The notes: generated by a model from the sequence alone, not told the origin. Shown: positions 1 through 5,606, counted from the stretch's first letter. The stretch is 6,130 bases of DNA from an uncultured Oscillospiraceae bacterium (GCA_900552985.1 USBP01000099.1:1-6130), one strand, 5' to 3'. Numbers and translations are program-made.

Positions 1-1
1 A

Positions 2-871
2 CTTGTTTTAGCCGGAATGCTTTATCTGGTAATATTTAATTTTATTCCTATGTTCGGCCTGGTTATGGGATTTAAGGATTATACAATCAGCAGCGGTATA
101 AAAGGAATATTTACCAGCGAGTGGGTGGGCCTTAAATACTTTAAAGAATTTGTAACAGATTATAAGTTCGGGAAACTGGTAAGGAATACGGTTGCACTGA
201 GTGTATTGAAACTGATATTTACATTTCCGCTTCCCATACTTTTTGCTTTAATGGTAAATGAAATCAAAAATCTCAAATTCAAGAAGCTTCTGCAGACATG
301 CAGTTATCTGCCCCATTTTATATCCTGGGTCATAATATCCAGCATTTCATATCAATTTTTGTCCCAGTCAGGAATTATTAATACATTACTTAAAAACATG
401 CATGTAATTGATAAACCAATTAAGTTCTTGACAGATGCAAGTAAATTCTGGGGACTCGCGGTTTCTCTTGACATCTGGAAGGAGATGGGATGGTGGACCA
501 TCATTTTTCTGGCAGCTATTGTGGGAATCAGCCAGGATTATTATGAAGCGGCCCAGATTGACGGAGCAGGAAAATTCAAACAAATGCTGCATGTTACGCT
601 TCCGGCCATTATGCCCACGATTATCATTCTTCTGATAATGAACGTTGGAAATATTATGAACGTTGGCTTTGAGAAAATTATTTTGATGTATTCTCCGGCA
701 ACCTATGAAACGGCGGATGTCATATCTACATATGTCTACAGAAGAGGTATTCTGGGGAGCCAGTTCAGCTTCAGCGCATCTGTGGGGCTGTTTAATTCCG
801 TAATTAATTTTGCCCTGTTATTTACAGTTAATAAGATAAGCAACCGTGTCAGTGAAATCAGTTTATGGTAG
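2..871 (+). CDS. Carbohydrate ABC transporter permease, LplB type (5' partial)
   Basis: Inner-membrane permease subunit of a binding-protein-dependent sugar or oligosaccharide importer. The reading frame is open from base 2 (LVLAG before the Met at 17), and family members carry a short cytoplasmic N-terminus and first helix before this point, so the true start lies upstream of the window and the Met at 17 is internal. Family marks are the YLVIFNFIPMFGLVMGFKDY opening (LplB proteins have an xxIPMYGxxxAFKDY block), several hydrophobic helices, and the EAA loop near 541-612, read as EAAQIDGAGKF followed by VTLPAIMP, which docks on the ATPase. It ends in SEISLW, a typical LplB end. The second permease starts 10 bases downstream, as in lplB-ytcP operons. 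Partners in such systems are a lipoprotein binding protein and often a shared MsmX-like ATPase; neither is in the window. The substrate cannot be read from sequence. The region is AT-rich, unlike the block after about 1200. Confidence 0.9.
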   Translation, partial: LVLAGMLYLVIFNFIPMFGLVMGFKDYTISSGIKGIFTSEWVGLKYFKEFVTDYKFGKLVRNTVALSVLKLIFTFPLPILFALMVNEIKNLKFKKLLQTCSYLPHFISWVIISSISYQFLSQSGIINTLLKNMHVIDKPIKFLTDASKFWGLAVSLDIWKEMGWWTIIFLAAIVGISQDYYEAAQIDGAGKFKQMLHVTLPAIMPTIIILLIMNVGNIMNVGFEKIILMYSPATYETADVISTYVYRRGILGSQFSFSASVGLFNSVINFALLFTVNKISNRVSEISLW

Positions 872-877
872 GGGGGA
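872..877 (+). promoter_or_regulatory. Ribosome binding site of the second permease
   Basis: A G-rich Shine-Dalgarno (GGGGGAG) lies just after the TAG stop of the first permease and four bases before the ATG at 882. It fixes 882 (MAGIRKK) as the start rather than the in-frame ATG at 846, which overlaps the upstream gene and has no ribosome binding site. Confidence 0.7.
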
Positions 878-881
878 GAAA

Positions 882-1259
882 ATGGCAGGTATCAGAAAAA
901 AATCAAAAGGCGCTTATGCAGGACTGATTCTCCTTTATATATGTATGTTTATAGTCATTTTAATAACCTTGTATCCCTTTGTCTACGTGTTCAGCATGTC
1001 GGTCAGCGATCCTATGAGTGTGCTGAAGCAGGAGGTATGGTTTTTGCCCAAAGGATTTAATCTGGATTCCTATAAAATGGTATTTCAGAATGATGAATTA
1101 TGGGTACATTACGGAAATACCATATGGTATACGGTGACAGGCACTTTAGTAAATATGGTGCTGACCGTATTGGGCGCTTATCCGCTGTCGAGAAAATCTT
1201 TGATTATGAGAAAGCAGCTTATGGCTGCCGGTGTGATCCGATCCGGGCAAAACAAATGA
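882..1259 (+). CDS. Carbohydrate ABC transporter permease, YtcP/CarB type, truncated and fused to a foreign tail
   Basis: Second permease of the LplB/YtcP-type sugar importer, here only 125 residues where the family has about 290-300. Residues 12-34 form the first helix, ending in [16 protein letters not shown], the family's YPFxYxxxxSxSDP block. [16 protein letters not shown] (53-68) and [20 protein letters not shown] (87-106) also match the family. After about residue 105-110 the expected continuation (a TM segment with an FSGGLIP-like motif) is absent and the frame ends in [11 protein letters not shown]. The EAA loop and the remaining helices are missing, so the product should not form a working transporter. 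The last 10-20 residues look like the tail of ribonuclease P protein RnpA, the gene normally upstream of yidD, so this ORF is probably a chimera of two genes. It is listed as a CDS because the frame is open, but should be treated as a broken gene. Confidence 0.75.
   Translation: MAGIRKKSKGAYAGLILLYICMFIVILITLYPFVYVFSMSVSDPMSVLKQEVWFLPKGFNLDSYKMVFQNDELWVHYGNTIWYTVTGTLVNMVLTVLGAYPLSRKSLIMRKQLMAAGVIRSGQNK
1190..1259 (+). other. Probable junction of unrelated sequences; likely rnpA 3' tail
   Basis: Permease similarity stops near 1194-1210. From there to 1259 the frame reads [19 protein letters not shown], which resembles the C-terminal helix of RnpA (a basic helix followed by a Gly-Leu/Ile tail). 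The stop codon overlaps the yidD start as ATGA, the close coupling expected between rnpA and yidD. Base composition changes in the same place, AT-rich before and GC-richer after. The tail is too short for firm family assignment; the identification rests mainly on position. Confidence 0.45.
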
Positions 1260-1480
1260 TGATGAAAAAGGCTTTTCTCGCTGCGATTCGTTTTTATCAG
1301 AAGAAAATTTCCCCTTTTTTTCCGCCAAGGTGCCGGTTTTATCCAACCTGTTCGCAATATGCGCTGGAAGCGATTGAACGGTTTGGAGCCTTTAAGGGGG
1401 GAGCGTTGGCCTGCTGGCGGCTGCTGCGTTGTAACCCGTTATTTCCGGGGGGATATGACCCCGTTCCGCCAAAGAGATAA
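1256..1480 (+). CDS. yidD: Membrane protein insertion efficiency factor YidD
   Basis: Small peripheral membrane protein that supports insertion of membrane proteins, acting near YidC. The 74-residue product has the whole family signature: [20 protein letters not shown] (9-28), [15 protein letters not shown] (30-44), the three-Cys pattern Cys26, Cys32 and Cys59 plus Cys53, and the [12 protein letters not shown] end (60-71). Length is normal (about 70-85 residues). Three consecutive ATG codons (1256, 1259, 1262) are possible starts. There is no clear Shine-Dalgarno, but the first ATG overlaps the preceding TGA stop, which suggests translational coupling to the upstream reading frame, natively rnpA. 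yidC follows after 62 bases. A longer in-frame extension back to 1100 reads out of frame through the permease and has no YidD similarity, so it was rejected. Confidence 0.95.
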   Translation: MMMKKAFLAAIRFYQKKISPFFPPRCRFYPTCSQYALEAIERFGAFKGGALACWRLLRCNPLFPGGYDPVPPKR

Positions 1481-1484
1481 AAAA

Positions 1485-1536
1485 CTCCGCATCAGCGTGG
1501 TAACTGGATGCTATTTGAGATCTTAAAATACGGAGG
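1485..1536 (+). promoter_or_regulatory. yidC leader: GGAGG ribosome binding site with possible hairpin
   Basis: The yidD-yidC gap has a strong ribosome binding site, GGAGG at 1532-1536, six bases before the yidC ATG. Upstream CTCCG (1485-1489) is complementary to CGGAG (1531-1535), and GCATC (1489-1493) to GATGC (1507-1511). The first pairing could cover the ribosome binding site. Stems are only five base pairs, so the site is sure but the regulation is speculative. Confidence 0.4.
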
Positions 1537-1542
1537 CTTTTA

Positions 1543-2499
1543 ATGGGTATTTTATATACGCCATTCGGATTTATTTTCCGAATATTTTATGATTTAGTCA
1601 GCAATTATGGCTTGGCCTTGTTTTTATTCACGCTTTTATTCCGGCTGATTCTCCTGCCCTCCTCCATTAGCCAGCAAAAGGGCCAGGCGAAGCAGATGCG
1701 TTTGCAGCCGAAGATCAAAAAGATACAGGAAAAATACAGAGGCAATCAGGCCAAGATGAACGAAGAAATGCAGGCGCTCTATTCCCGCGAGGGCTATAAC
1801 CCGATGAGCGCTGGCTGCCTGCCGATGCTTATCCAGCTGCCGGTTATCTTTGGCCTATTGGGCGTTATTTATTATCCGATCCAGTATGTGCTTGGTGTGG
1901 ATGCCGATACAGTCAATCAGATGACAGAGGTTGTCCAAAAAATTATTGGGGACGCTTCCGTTCAGAAAAATTTGCTGGAGCTGCAGGTATTTAACCATCT
2001 GGATGAAGTAATTGCGCAAATGCCGGCGCTTTCCAGTGAGATTGTAGAAAAGCTGCATAATTTTCATTACACAATGTTTGGCATCCCGCTGGCGGCAACG
2101 CCGAGCTTTTCCACGCTTTCCCACCTGGGTTCGGCCAGCAGGCAGGAGATTTTGCTGCTGCTCATCCCGCTGGCTTCCGGTTTATCCGCGATGATGTCTG
2201 GTATCTATACGTGGGTACGGCAAAAACAGACGAACCCTGAGATGGCGAAAAACCCGATGATGGGCTGCACGGCATTGGTCATGCCGCTGTTTTCTTTGGT
2301 GATTGCGTTTCAGTTCCCGGCTGGCGCGGGTATTTATTGGACAATCTCCAACCTCATCGCCTTTGCGCAGATGATTTTGCTCAATTATACGCACAGCCCA
2401 AAAAAGATCATTGCAAAAATGATGGTGGAAGAAACAATTAATAAACGTTCTAAAGAAGAAAATATGAAGCTGGTTGCGCAGCGCGGTATGGAGGCATAA
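1543..2499 (+). CDS. yidC: Membrane protein insertase YidC (Oxa1/SpoIIIJ family)
   Basis: Inserts and folds membrane proteins in the cytoplasmic membrane, alone or with SecYEG. At 318 residues it is the Gram-positive form: no large periplasmic domain, and the clostridial N-terminus MGILYTPFGFIFRIFYDLV without the signal peptide and lipobox of Bacillus SpoIIIJ. Five membrane segments are visible, about 21-39, 94-112, 201-225, 239-258 and 262-282. Arg34 in FTLLFRLILLP is the conserved hydrophilic-groove arginine. The cytoplasmic loop 45-90 is the charged coiled-coil hairpin (LQPKIKKIQEKY, then YSREGYNPMSAGCLPMLIQLP, the family signature). FPAGAGIYWTISN (258-270) is the conserved last-helix block. 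The extracytoplasmic stretch 118-200 is unusually long for a short YidC. The C-terminal tail is short and basic. GGAGG at 1532-1536 supports the ATG at 1543. It lies between yidD and jag, the normal order. Confidence 0.97.
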   Translation: MGILYTPFGFIFRIFYDLVSNYGLALFLFTLLFRLILLPSSISQQKGQAKQMRLQPKIKKIQEKYRGNQAKMNEEMQALYSREGYNPMSAGCLPMLIQLPVIFGLLGVIYYPIQYVLGVDADTVNQMTEVVQKIIGDASVQKNLLELQVFNHLDEVIAQMPALSSEIVEKLHNFHYTMFGIPLAATPSFSTLSHLGSASRQEILLLLIPLASGLSAMMSGIYTWVRQKQTNPEMAKNPMMGCTALVMPLFSLVIAFQFPAGAGIYWTISNLIAFAQMILLNYTHSPKKIIAKMMVEETINKRSKEENMKLVAQRGMEA

Positions 2500-2539
2500 C
2501 GGCTGCGCCGGCTCATAACGATATCAGGTGGTGAAGGAT

Positions 2540-3376
2540 ATGATCAAAGAGGCTATCTGCACAGGCGCTACCATTGAAGAGGCCCGGGAAAGGGCGCTTG
2601 CAGAATTGGTGGCTCCGGAGGATGTAGAGGTTAAAATCGAAGTATTGGAGCTGCCGGTCAAAAAAACCTTTGGGTTGTTTGGCGGTGCGCCGGCTAAAGT
2701 TAGGGCTTCTTACGAGGAATCCCCGGCCGGAAAAGCCATCGAGTATCTCAAGCGGGTGCTTGACGCAATGGGAATCGCTGATGCTACAGTGACCGAGCAT
2801 GTCGAAGACGGGCATTACAGGCTGGATTTGGATTGTGGGGAACGCCATGGCGCAATCATTGGGCGCCGGGGAGAAACATTGGATGCGCTGCAATATTTAA
2901 CGAGTCTGGTGGCCAACCGTGGCGCGGAGGAATATATTCGTATTTCTCTGAATGTAGGGGACTACCGGGAGAAACGGGATGAAACCCTGCGCGGCCTCGC
3001 CAGAAAGCATGCAAATCAGGTTTTAAAATATGGCCGCAGCGTTACTTTGGAGCCGATGAATCCTTATGAGCGCCGCGTGATCCATACGGCGATTCAGGAA
3101 ATTGAGGGGGTTGAATCCCATTCCATTGGGTCGGATGGGGACCGCCGGGTTGTGATTTCTCTCAAAGATGGCGTGAAGCCGACGCATAGCGGAAGCTATC
3201 ATAAAGGAGGGCGCGGCGGTTATAACAATAATCGGGGCGGCCGGGGCCGTGCCGGCGGGCGCGATTCCAAAGGGCCCAGGAGAGAGTATTCAGAGCATCT
3301 CTCCTCTGCCCGTGCGCCGCATCGTGATGCAGGGGCAGCACCGTTATATGGGAAGATAGAGCCCAAAAATGACTGA
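2540..3376 (+). CDS. jag: RNA-binding protein Jag/KhpB (Jag-N, KH and R3H domains) with an RGG-like tail
   Basis: Single-stranded RNA-binding protein that in other Firmicutes pairs with KhpA and affects cell elongation and division; usually encoded next to yidC. Numbering from the ATG at 2540 gives 278 residues. Jag-N domain 1-55 (IKEAICTGATIEEARERAL, then KTFGLFGGAPAKV); KH domain about 62-140 with the GxxG loop in IIGRRGETLDALQYL (G108-RR-G111); R3H domain about 150-210 with Arg178-x3-His182 in NPYERRVIHTA and the DRRVVISLK end. Residues 218-245 are rich in Gly, Arg and Asn, RGG-box-like, followed by a polar tail, longer than in many Jag proteins. A partial Shine-Dalgarno (AGGTGG, 2526-2531) favours the ATG at 2540; a GTG at 2528 would add MVKD and has no ribosome binding site. 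A terminator follows, so jag closes the operon; mnmE/mnmG do not follow as they often do. Confidence 0.93.
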   Translation: MIKEAICTGATIEEARERALAELVAPEDVEVKIEVLELPVKKTFGLFGGAPAKVRASYEESPAGKAIEYLKRVLDAMGIADATVTEHVEDGHYRLDLDCGERHGAIIGRRGETLDALQYLTSLVANRGAEEYIRISLNVGDYREKRDETLRGLARKHANQVLKYGRSVTLEPMNPYERRVIHTAIQEIEGVESHSIGSDGDRRVVISLKDGVKPTHSGSYHKGGRGGYNNNRGGRGRAGGRDSKGPRREYSEHLSSARAPHRDAGAAPLYGKIEPKND

Positions 3377-3442
3377 TCTATATGATCTGTCAAAGCTTTT
3401 GATCAATTTTGTGCGTTTACTGATTCCTTTAAAGATGGACAG

Positions 3443-3478
3443 GCCGCTGTGAAGAAAATTTCTTCACGGCGGCTTTTT
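3443..3478 (+). terminator. Intrinsic terminator of the yidD-yidC-jag operon
   Basis: A 15-base-pair stem pairs 3443-3457 with 3459-3473 (GCCGCTGTGAAGAAA against TTTCTTCACGGCGGC, one T-G wobble), followed by five T residues at 3474-3478. Nominally only one base is unpaired at the tip, so the last pairs will open to make a loop. It lies 66 bases after the jag stop on the same strand. Confidence 0.92.
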
Positions 3479-3479
3479 A

Positions 3480-3690
3480 ATTTGGAACAATAAAATTTAT
3501 CGCATCCGTATACAATGGAAACATCGCCGCCCGTCTGAGCCCGCCGGAGCGCTTCTTCGGCGTTTTCAGCCCCGTGGCCGGGGATGCCTGGCAAGGTAGA
3601 CGACGCAGCCTTCCTTGCCGGAAGACAAGGAAGATCATGCAGTCCCATGCTGGAATGGGCATGAAATGATTTTCGATCTCTTATCGTTTA
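3480..3690. other. Gene-free stretch with several hairpins
   Basis: No convincing gene lies between the jag terminator and the MFS promoter. The stretch is GC-rich compared with the promoter after it and carries closely spaced inverted repeats: CGCCG 3542-3546 with CGGCG 3558-3562; CCCCG 3570-3574 with CGGGG 3579-3583; GGCAAGG 3590-3596 with CCTTGCC 3613-3619; CTTCCTTG 3610-3617 with CAAGGAAG 3626-3633. The last two compete for the same bases. No T-run follows them on either strand. Minus-strand open frames (to about 3648) run through the jag terminator and resemble nothing recognised. It may be a decayed gene, a structured RNA or a small repeat element; I cannot tell which. Confidence 0.35.
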
Positions 3691-3693
3691 GTT

Positions 3694-3709
3694 GACAAAG
3701 CAAATTGTC
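3694..3709. promoter_or_regulatory. Possible operator: inverted repeat GACAA-N6-TTGTC
   Basis: Perfect five-base arms GACAA (3694-3698) and TTGTC (3705-3709) with a six-base spacer sit directly upstream of the -35 box of the MFS promoter. The size and place suit a dimeric regulator, but no regulator gene is in the window and the arms are short. Confidence 0.35.
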
Positions 3710-3711
3710 TA

Positions 3712-3740
3712 TTGACTTTAGAAAAAGGCTCTGCTACCAT
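3712..3740 (+). promoter_or_regulatory. Sigma-A type promoter of the MFS gene
   Basis: TTGACT (3712-3717), a 17-base spacer, then TACCAT (3735-3740): good -35 box, ideal spacing and a moderate -10. A second TTGACA at 3692-3697 lacks a good -10 at the right distance. Transcription would begin near 3747, giving a leader of about 40 bases that ends in the AGGAGGG ribosome binding site at 3775-3781. Confidence 0.65.
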
Positions 3741-3787
3741 TGTATCTAGACTTTTAATAAATATCATAGCAAATAGGAGGGAAAAAT

Positions 3788-5098
3788 ATGAAATCAACCA
3801 AATTAAGTGCTCGTATTTGGGTTTCTTTGATTGTCTTTGGCCTGTTTGGCCAGCTGGCATGGACGGTAGAAAACATGTATTTTAACGTCTATGTTTACAA
3901 CACCATCACGGGCAATACGACTGTAATCGCCTCTATGGTGGCGTTCAGCGCGATTACCGCTACGCTGACCACACTGTTTATGGGGGCGTTATCCGATAAA
4001 GTTGGTAAGCGGAAGGTCTTTATCTGCGCTGGTTATATCATCTGGGGCTTTTCGACTTTTGCCTTCTCTCTGGTTACGGTGCATAATGTAAGCCTTCTCT
4101 TTCCCGCGGCAAACGCAGTTATGGTTGCCGGCATTTTGGTGGTCATTATGGATTGTGTAATGACCTTTTTCGGCTCCACGGCAAACGACGCAGCTTTTAA
4201 TGCCTGGGTTACGGATGTCACTGTGCCGGAAAACCGCGGGAAAACCGAAACAGTTCTCTCTATCATGCCCCTGCTTGCCATGGCAGTTGTATTTGGTGCG
4301 CTCGCCCCGTTGACAATGAATGATAAATGGACGCTTTTTTTCGCAATTGTCGGGGGCCTTACCTCACTGGGTGGTATAATAGGACTCTTTGTCATTAAGG
4401 ATAAACCTGATTTGAAAGCTGCCTCCGGAAATTATGGTTCCAACCTTATTTATGGATTCCGAATTTCTACTGTCAAAGCAAATAAGCAGCTTTATATCAC
4501 CTTTTGCACCATTGGAATTCTCAGTATGGCGCAGCAGGTATTTATGCCTTATTTAATTATTTATATTGAAAAATATTTAGGATTTACCAACTATATCCCG
4601 GTTGTTGCTGTTGCAGGTGTGATTGCAATGGCGTTAAGCCTGGGCTTCGGGAGGTTGATGGATAAAATCGGGAAAGTTGCCTTCCTGATTCCTTCGTGGA
4701 TTCTTCTTTTGGCAGGCTTTATTGCGGTTTATCTGATCGGCAATCGGGGCAATCAGATCGTGTTTGGAATTCTCGGCGGCATTATGCTTGGTGCGGGATT
4801 TTTGTTGACTTCAGCTGTCAGCGGCCTGATCCGTGATTTTACGCCGGAGTCAAAGGCAGGGCAATTCCAGGGCGTCCGTATTTTCTTTGTGGTTCTATTG
4901 CCGATGGTGACCGGCCCGTATATTGGCTCAGGCGTGATAAAAAACACTGGCATGACCTATGAAGAGCTCGGGCAGATCAAGCCTGTTCCTACGCCGGAAA
5001 TTTTTCTTGCGAGCGCAGTGGTTGCCGTGTTTGCGGTGATTCCGATTTTCTTTCTGATTCGCTCTGCAAAAAGAAGCATTGAATTAAAAAATCAGTAG
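3788..5098 (+). CDS. MFS transporter, GPH/SLC45-like sugar-transporter type, substrate unknown
   Basis: A 436-residue cytoplasmic-membrane transporter with about 12 helices, normal MFS length. The first half holds motif A between helices 2 and 3, GALSDKVGKRKVF at 66-78; a weaker copy, GRLMDKIGK, stands near residues 287-295 at the matching place of the second half. The opening helix contains WTVENMYFNVYVYNT (25-39), a pattern seen in clostridial relatives of the glycoside/pentoside and SLC45 sugar carriers; this suggests sugar transport but does not prove it. A hydrophilic central loop (about 203-235) separates the halves. AGGAGGG at 3775-3781, six bases upstream, fixes the ATG at 3788. The gene has its own promoter and terminator, so it is a single-gene unit. 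No enzyme or regulator gene adjoins it to hint at a substrate. A drug-efflux or other MFS role cannot be ruled out. Confidence 0.85.
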   Translation: MKSTKLSARIWVSLIVFGLFGQLAWTVENMYFNVYVYNTITGNTTVIASMVAFSAITATLTTLFMGALSDKVGKRKVFICAGYIIWGFSTFAFSLVTVHNVSLLFPAANAVMVAGILVVIMDCVMTFFGSTANDAAFNAWVTDVTVPENRGKTETVLSIMPLLAMAVVFGALAPLTMNDKWTLFFAIVGGLTSLGGIIGLFVIKDKPDLKAASGNYGSNLIYGFRISTVKANKQLYITFCTIGILSMAQQVFMPYLIIYIEKYLGFTNYIPVVAVAGVIAMALSLGFGRLMDKIGKVAFLIPSWILLLAGFIAVYLIGNRGNQIVFGILGGIMLGAGFLLTSAVSGLIRDFTPESKAGQFQGVRIFFVVLLPMVTGPYIGSGVIKNTGMTYEELGQIKPVPTPEIFLASAVVAVFAVIPIFFLIRSAKRSIELKNQ

Positions 5099-5121
5099 GA
5101 ATGAACGGATGGAATATGGGG

Positions 5122-5161
5122 CGCTTTCCGTAAATGATTGATTTGCGGAAGGCGTTTTTTT
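5122..5161 (+). terminator. Intrinsic terminator of the MFS gene
   Basis: CGCTTTCCG (5122-5130) pairs with CGGAAGGCG (5146-5154), nine pairs with one T-G wobble, around a 15-base loop. Seven T residues follow at 5155-5161. It begins 23 bases after the MFS stop codon. Confidence 0.9.
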
Positions 5162-5306
5162 GGAAAATATAAATAAAAATATTAGAAATGAGCGCCGTTA
5201 AGTTCATTTTATATTCCTATTTTTTAAAATAAAAAAATAAAGAGCACCCTTTTTGACGCTGCGACATAAAATTTTGTGGAAAAGGCCCTTATCGCGGAAA
5301 AAAGCA
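5162..5306. other. AT-rich spacer, no gene seen
   Basis: The stretch is very AT-rich, with A- and T-runs around 5218-5240, and lies between the MFS terminator and the small-RNA terminator. A minus-strand frame starting at 5207 runs into the MFS gene on the opposite strand and has no clear ribosome binding site. No promoter pair or long hairpin was convincing. Confidence 0.5.
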
Positions 5307-5340
5307 GAAAAAACGGCCGGTTTATACCAGCCGTTTTTTC
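5307..5340 (-). terminator. Perfect terminator hairpin ending the small RNA
   Basis: GAAAAAACGGC (5307-5317) and GCCGTTTTTTC (5330-5340) are perfect inverted repeats, 11 pairs, with an inner GGT/ACC pairing in the 12-base loop. The GC core is flanked by A6 and T6, so it can act in both directions. The MFS gene already has its own terminator and dnaJ has another, so this one best fits the minus-strand RNA between them. Confidence 0.85.
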
Positions 5341-5420
5341 CAAATTGAGGGGTTGCTTTGAGGAGGGGTAGAGCATGTGCTCGATCGATACCAGGTGCGG
5401 CTCCTCTCTCTGTTGAGCAC
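5307..5420 (-). ncRNA. Candidate small regulatory RNA, about 114 nt, with two C-rich anti-Shine-Dalgarno motifs
   Basis: On the minus strand a TATAAT box (5432-5427) is followed seven bases later by a G at 5420, and a perfect 11-pair terminator ends at 5307. No ORF of note lies between. The RNA would start GUGCUCAACAG. A stem can form from GAGGAG (5406-5401), GGUA (5393-5390) and GAGC (5382-5379) on one side and GCUC, UACC and UCCUC (5374-5360) on the other, capped by ACAU. Next, CAAA and UUUG (5360-5357 with 5344-5341) close a loop that exposes ACCCCUC. The motifs UACCCCUCCUC and AACCCCUC are complementary to Shine-Dalgarno sequences, as in C-rich trans-acting sRNAs of Firmicutes such as RoxS/RsaE, FsrA and possibly sporulation RNA CsfG. 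It does not show the SRP RNA core. Family membership is not established. Confidence 0.55.
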
Positions 5421-5426
5421 GATTTT

Positions 5427-5432
5427 ATTATA
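5427..5432 (-). promoter_or_regulatory. -10 box of the candidate small RNA
   Basis: Minus-strand TATAAT, a perfect sigma-A -10 box. No good TTGACA-like box stands 16-18 bases upstream. The wider sequence GGATATAATA also fits the sigma-F -10 pattern GGNNANAMTR, but no matching sigma-F -35 is seen at the right spacing. Confidence 0.45.
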
Positions 5433-5542
5433 TCCTCATCCTTTCATTTTTTTGTTACACGGCTATGAATTTTCCTTGAACAATCCTGTTTGTTTCTGCA
5501 AATTTATAAGACGGTTTTACCCCAGTCGGTTGATTTGATTAT

Positions 5543-5590
5543 GAAAAACCCCTATGCCGCTCGATTTAGAAACAGAAACCGGCACAGGGT
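5543..5590 (-). terminator. Intrinsic terminator of dnaJ
   Basis: On the minus strand CCCTGTGCCG (5589-5580) pairs with CGGCATAGGG (5559-5550) across a 20-base loop, followed by G and five T residues (5548-5544). The one imperfect pair is a G-U wobble in the minus-strand RNA but an A-C mismatch on the plus strand, which shows the working direction. It starts 17 bases after the dnaJ stop. Confidence 0.85.
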
Positions 5591-5606
5591 ATTTTATCAA
5601 AGAAGA

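Noticed and set aside
846..881. Start of the second permease at 846
   Set aside because: It overlaps the first permease by 26 bases without a ribosome binding site, whereas 882 has GGGGGAG at good spacing and a typical family N-terminus.
1100..1255. N-terminal extension of yidD back to an ATG at 1100
   Set aside because: This part is the permease region read in another frame; YidD similarity begins only at the MMMKK start, and the length from 1256 is normal for the family.
3403..3662. Two overlapping minus-strand ORFs in the jag-MFS gap
   Set aside because: One reads through the jag terminator stem, both overlap the same GC-rich hairpins, and neither has a recognisable domain. Most likely chance frames or remnants.
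4989..5207. Minus-strand ORF of 72 codons starting near 5207
   Set aside because: It lacks a clear ribosome binding site, covers the MFS terminator and runs antisense into the MFS gene with no family resemblance.
5230..5306. Second minus-strand terminator near 5240-5255 (AAAG...CTTT followed by a T-run)
   Set aside because: The stem is only about four A/T-rich pairs, too weak to support.
5307..5420. Identity as SRP (4.5S) RNA or 6S RNA
   Set aside because: The conserved SRP loop core (GGUCAGG...GGAAGGAAGCAGCC type) is absent, and the RNA lacks the long end-to-end helix with central bubble of 6S RNA.
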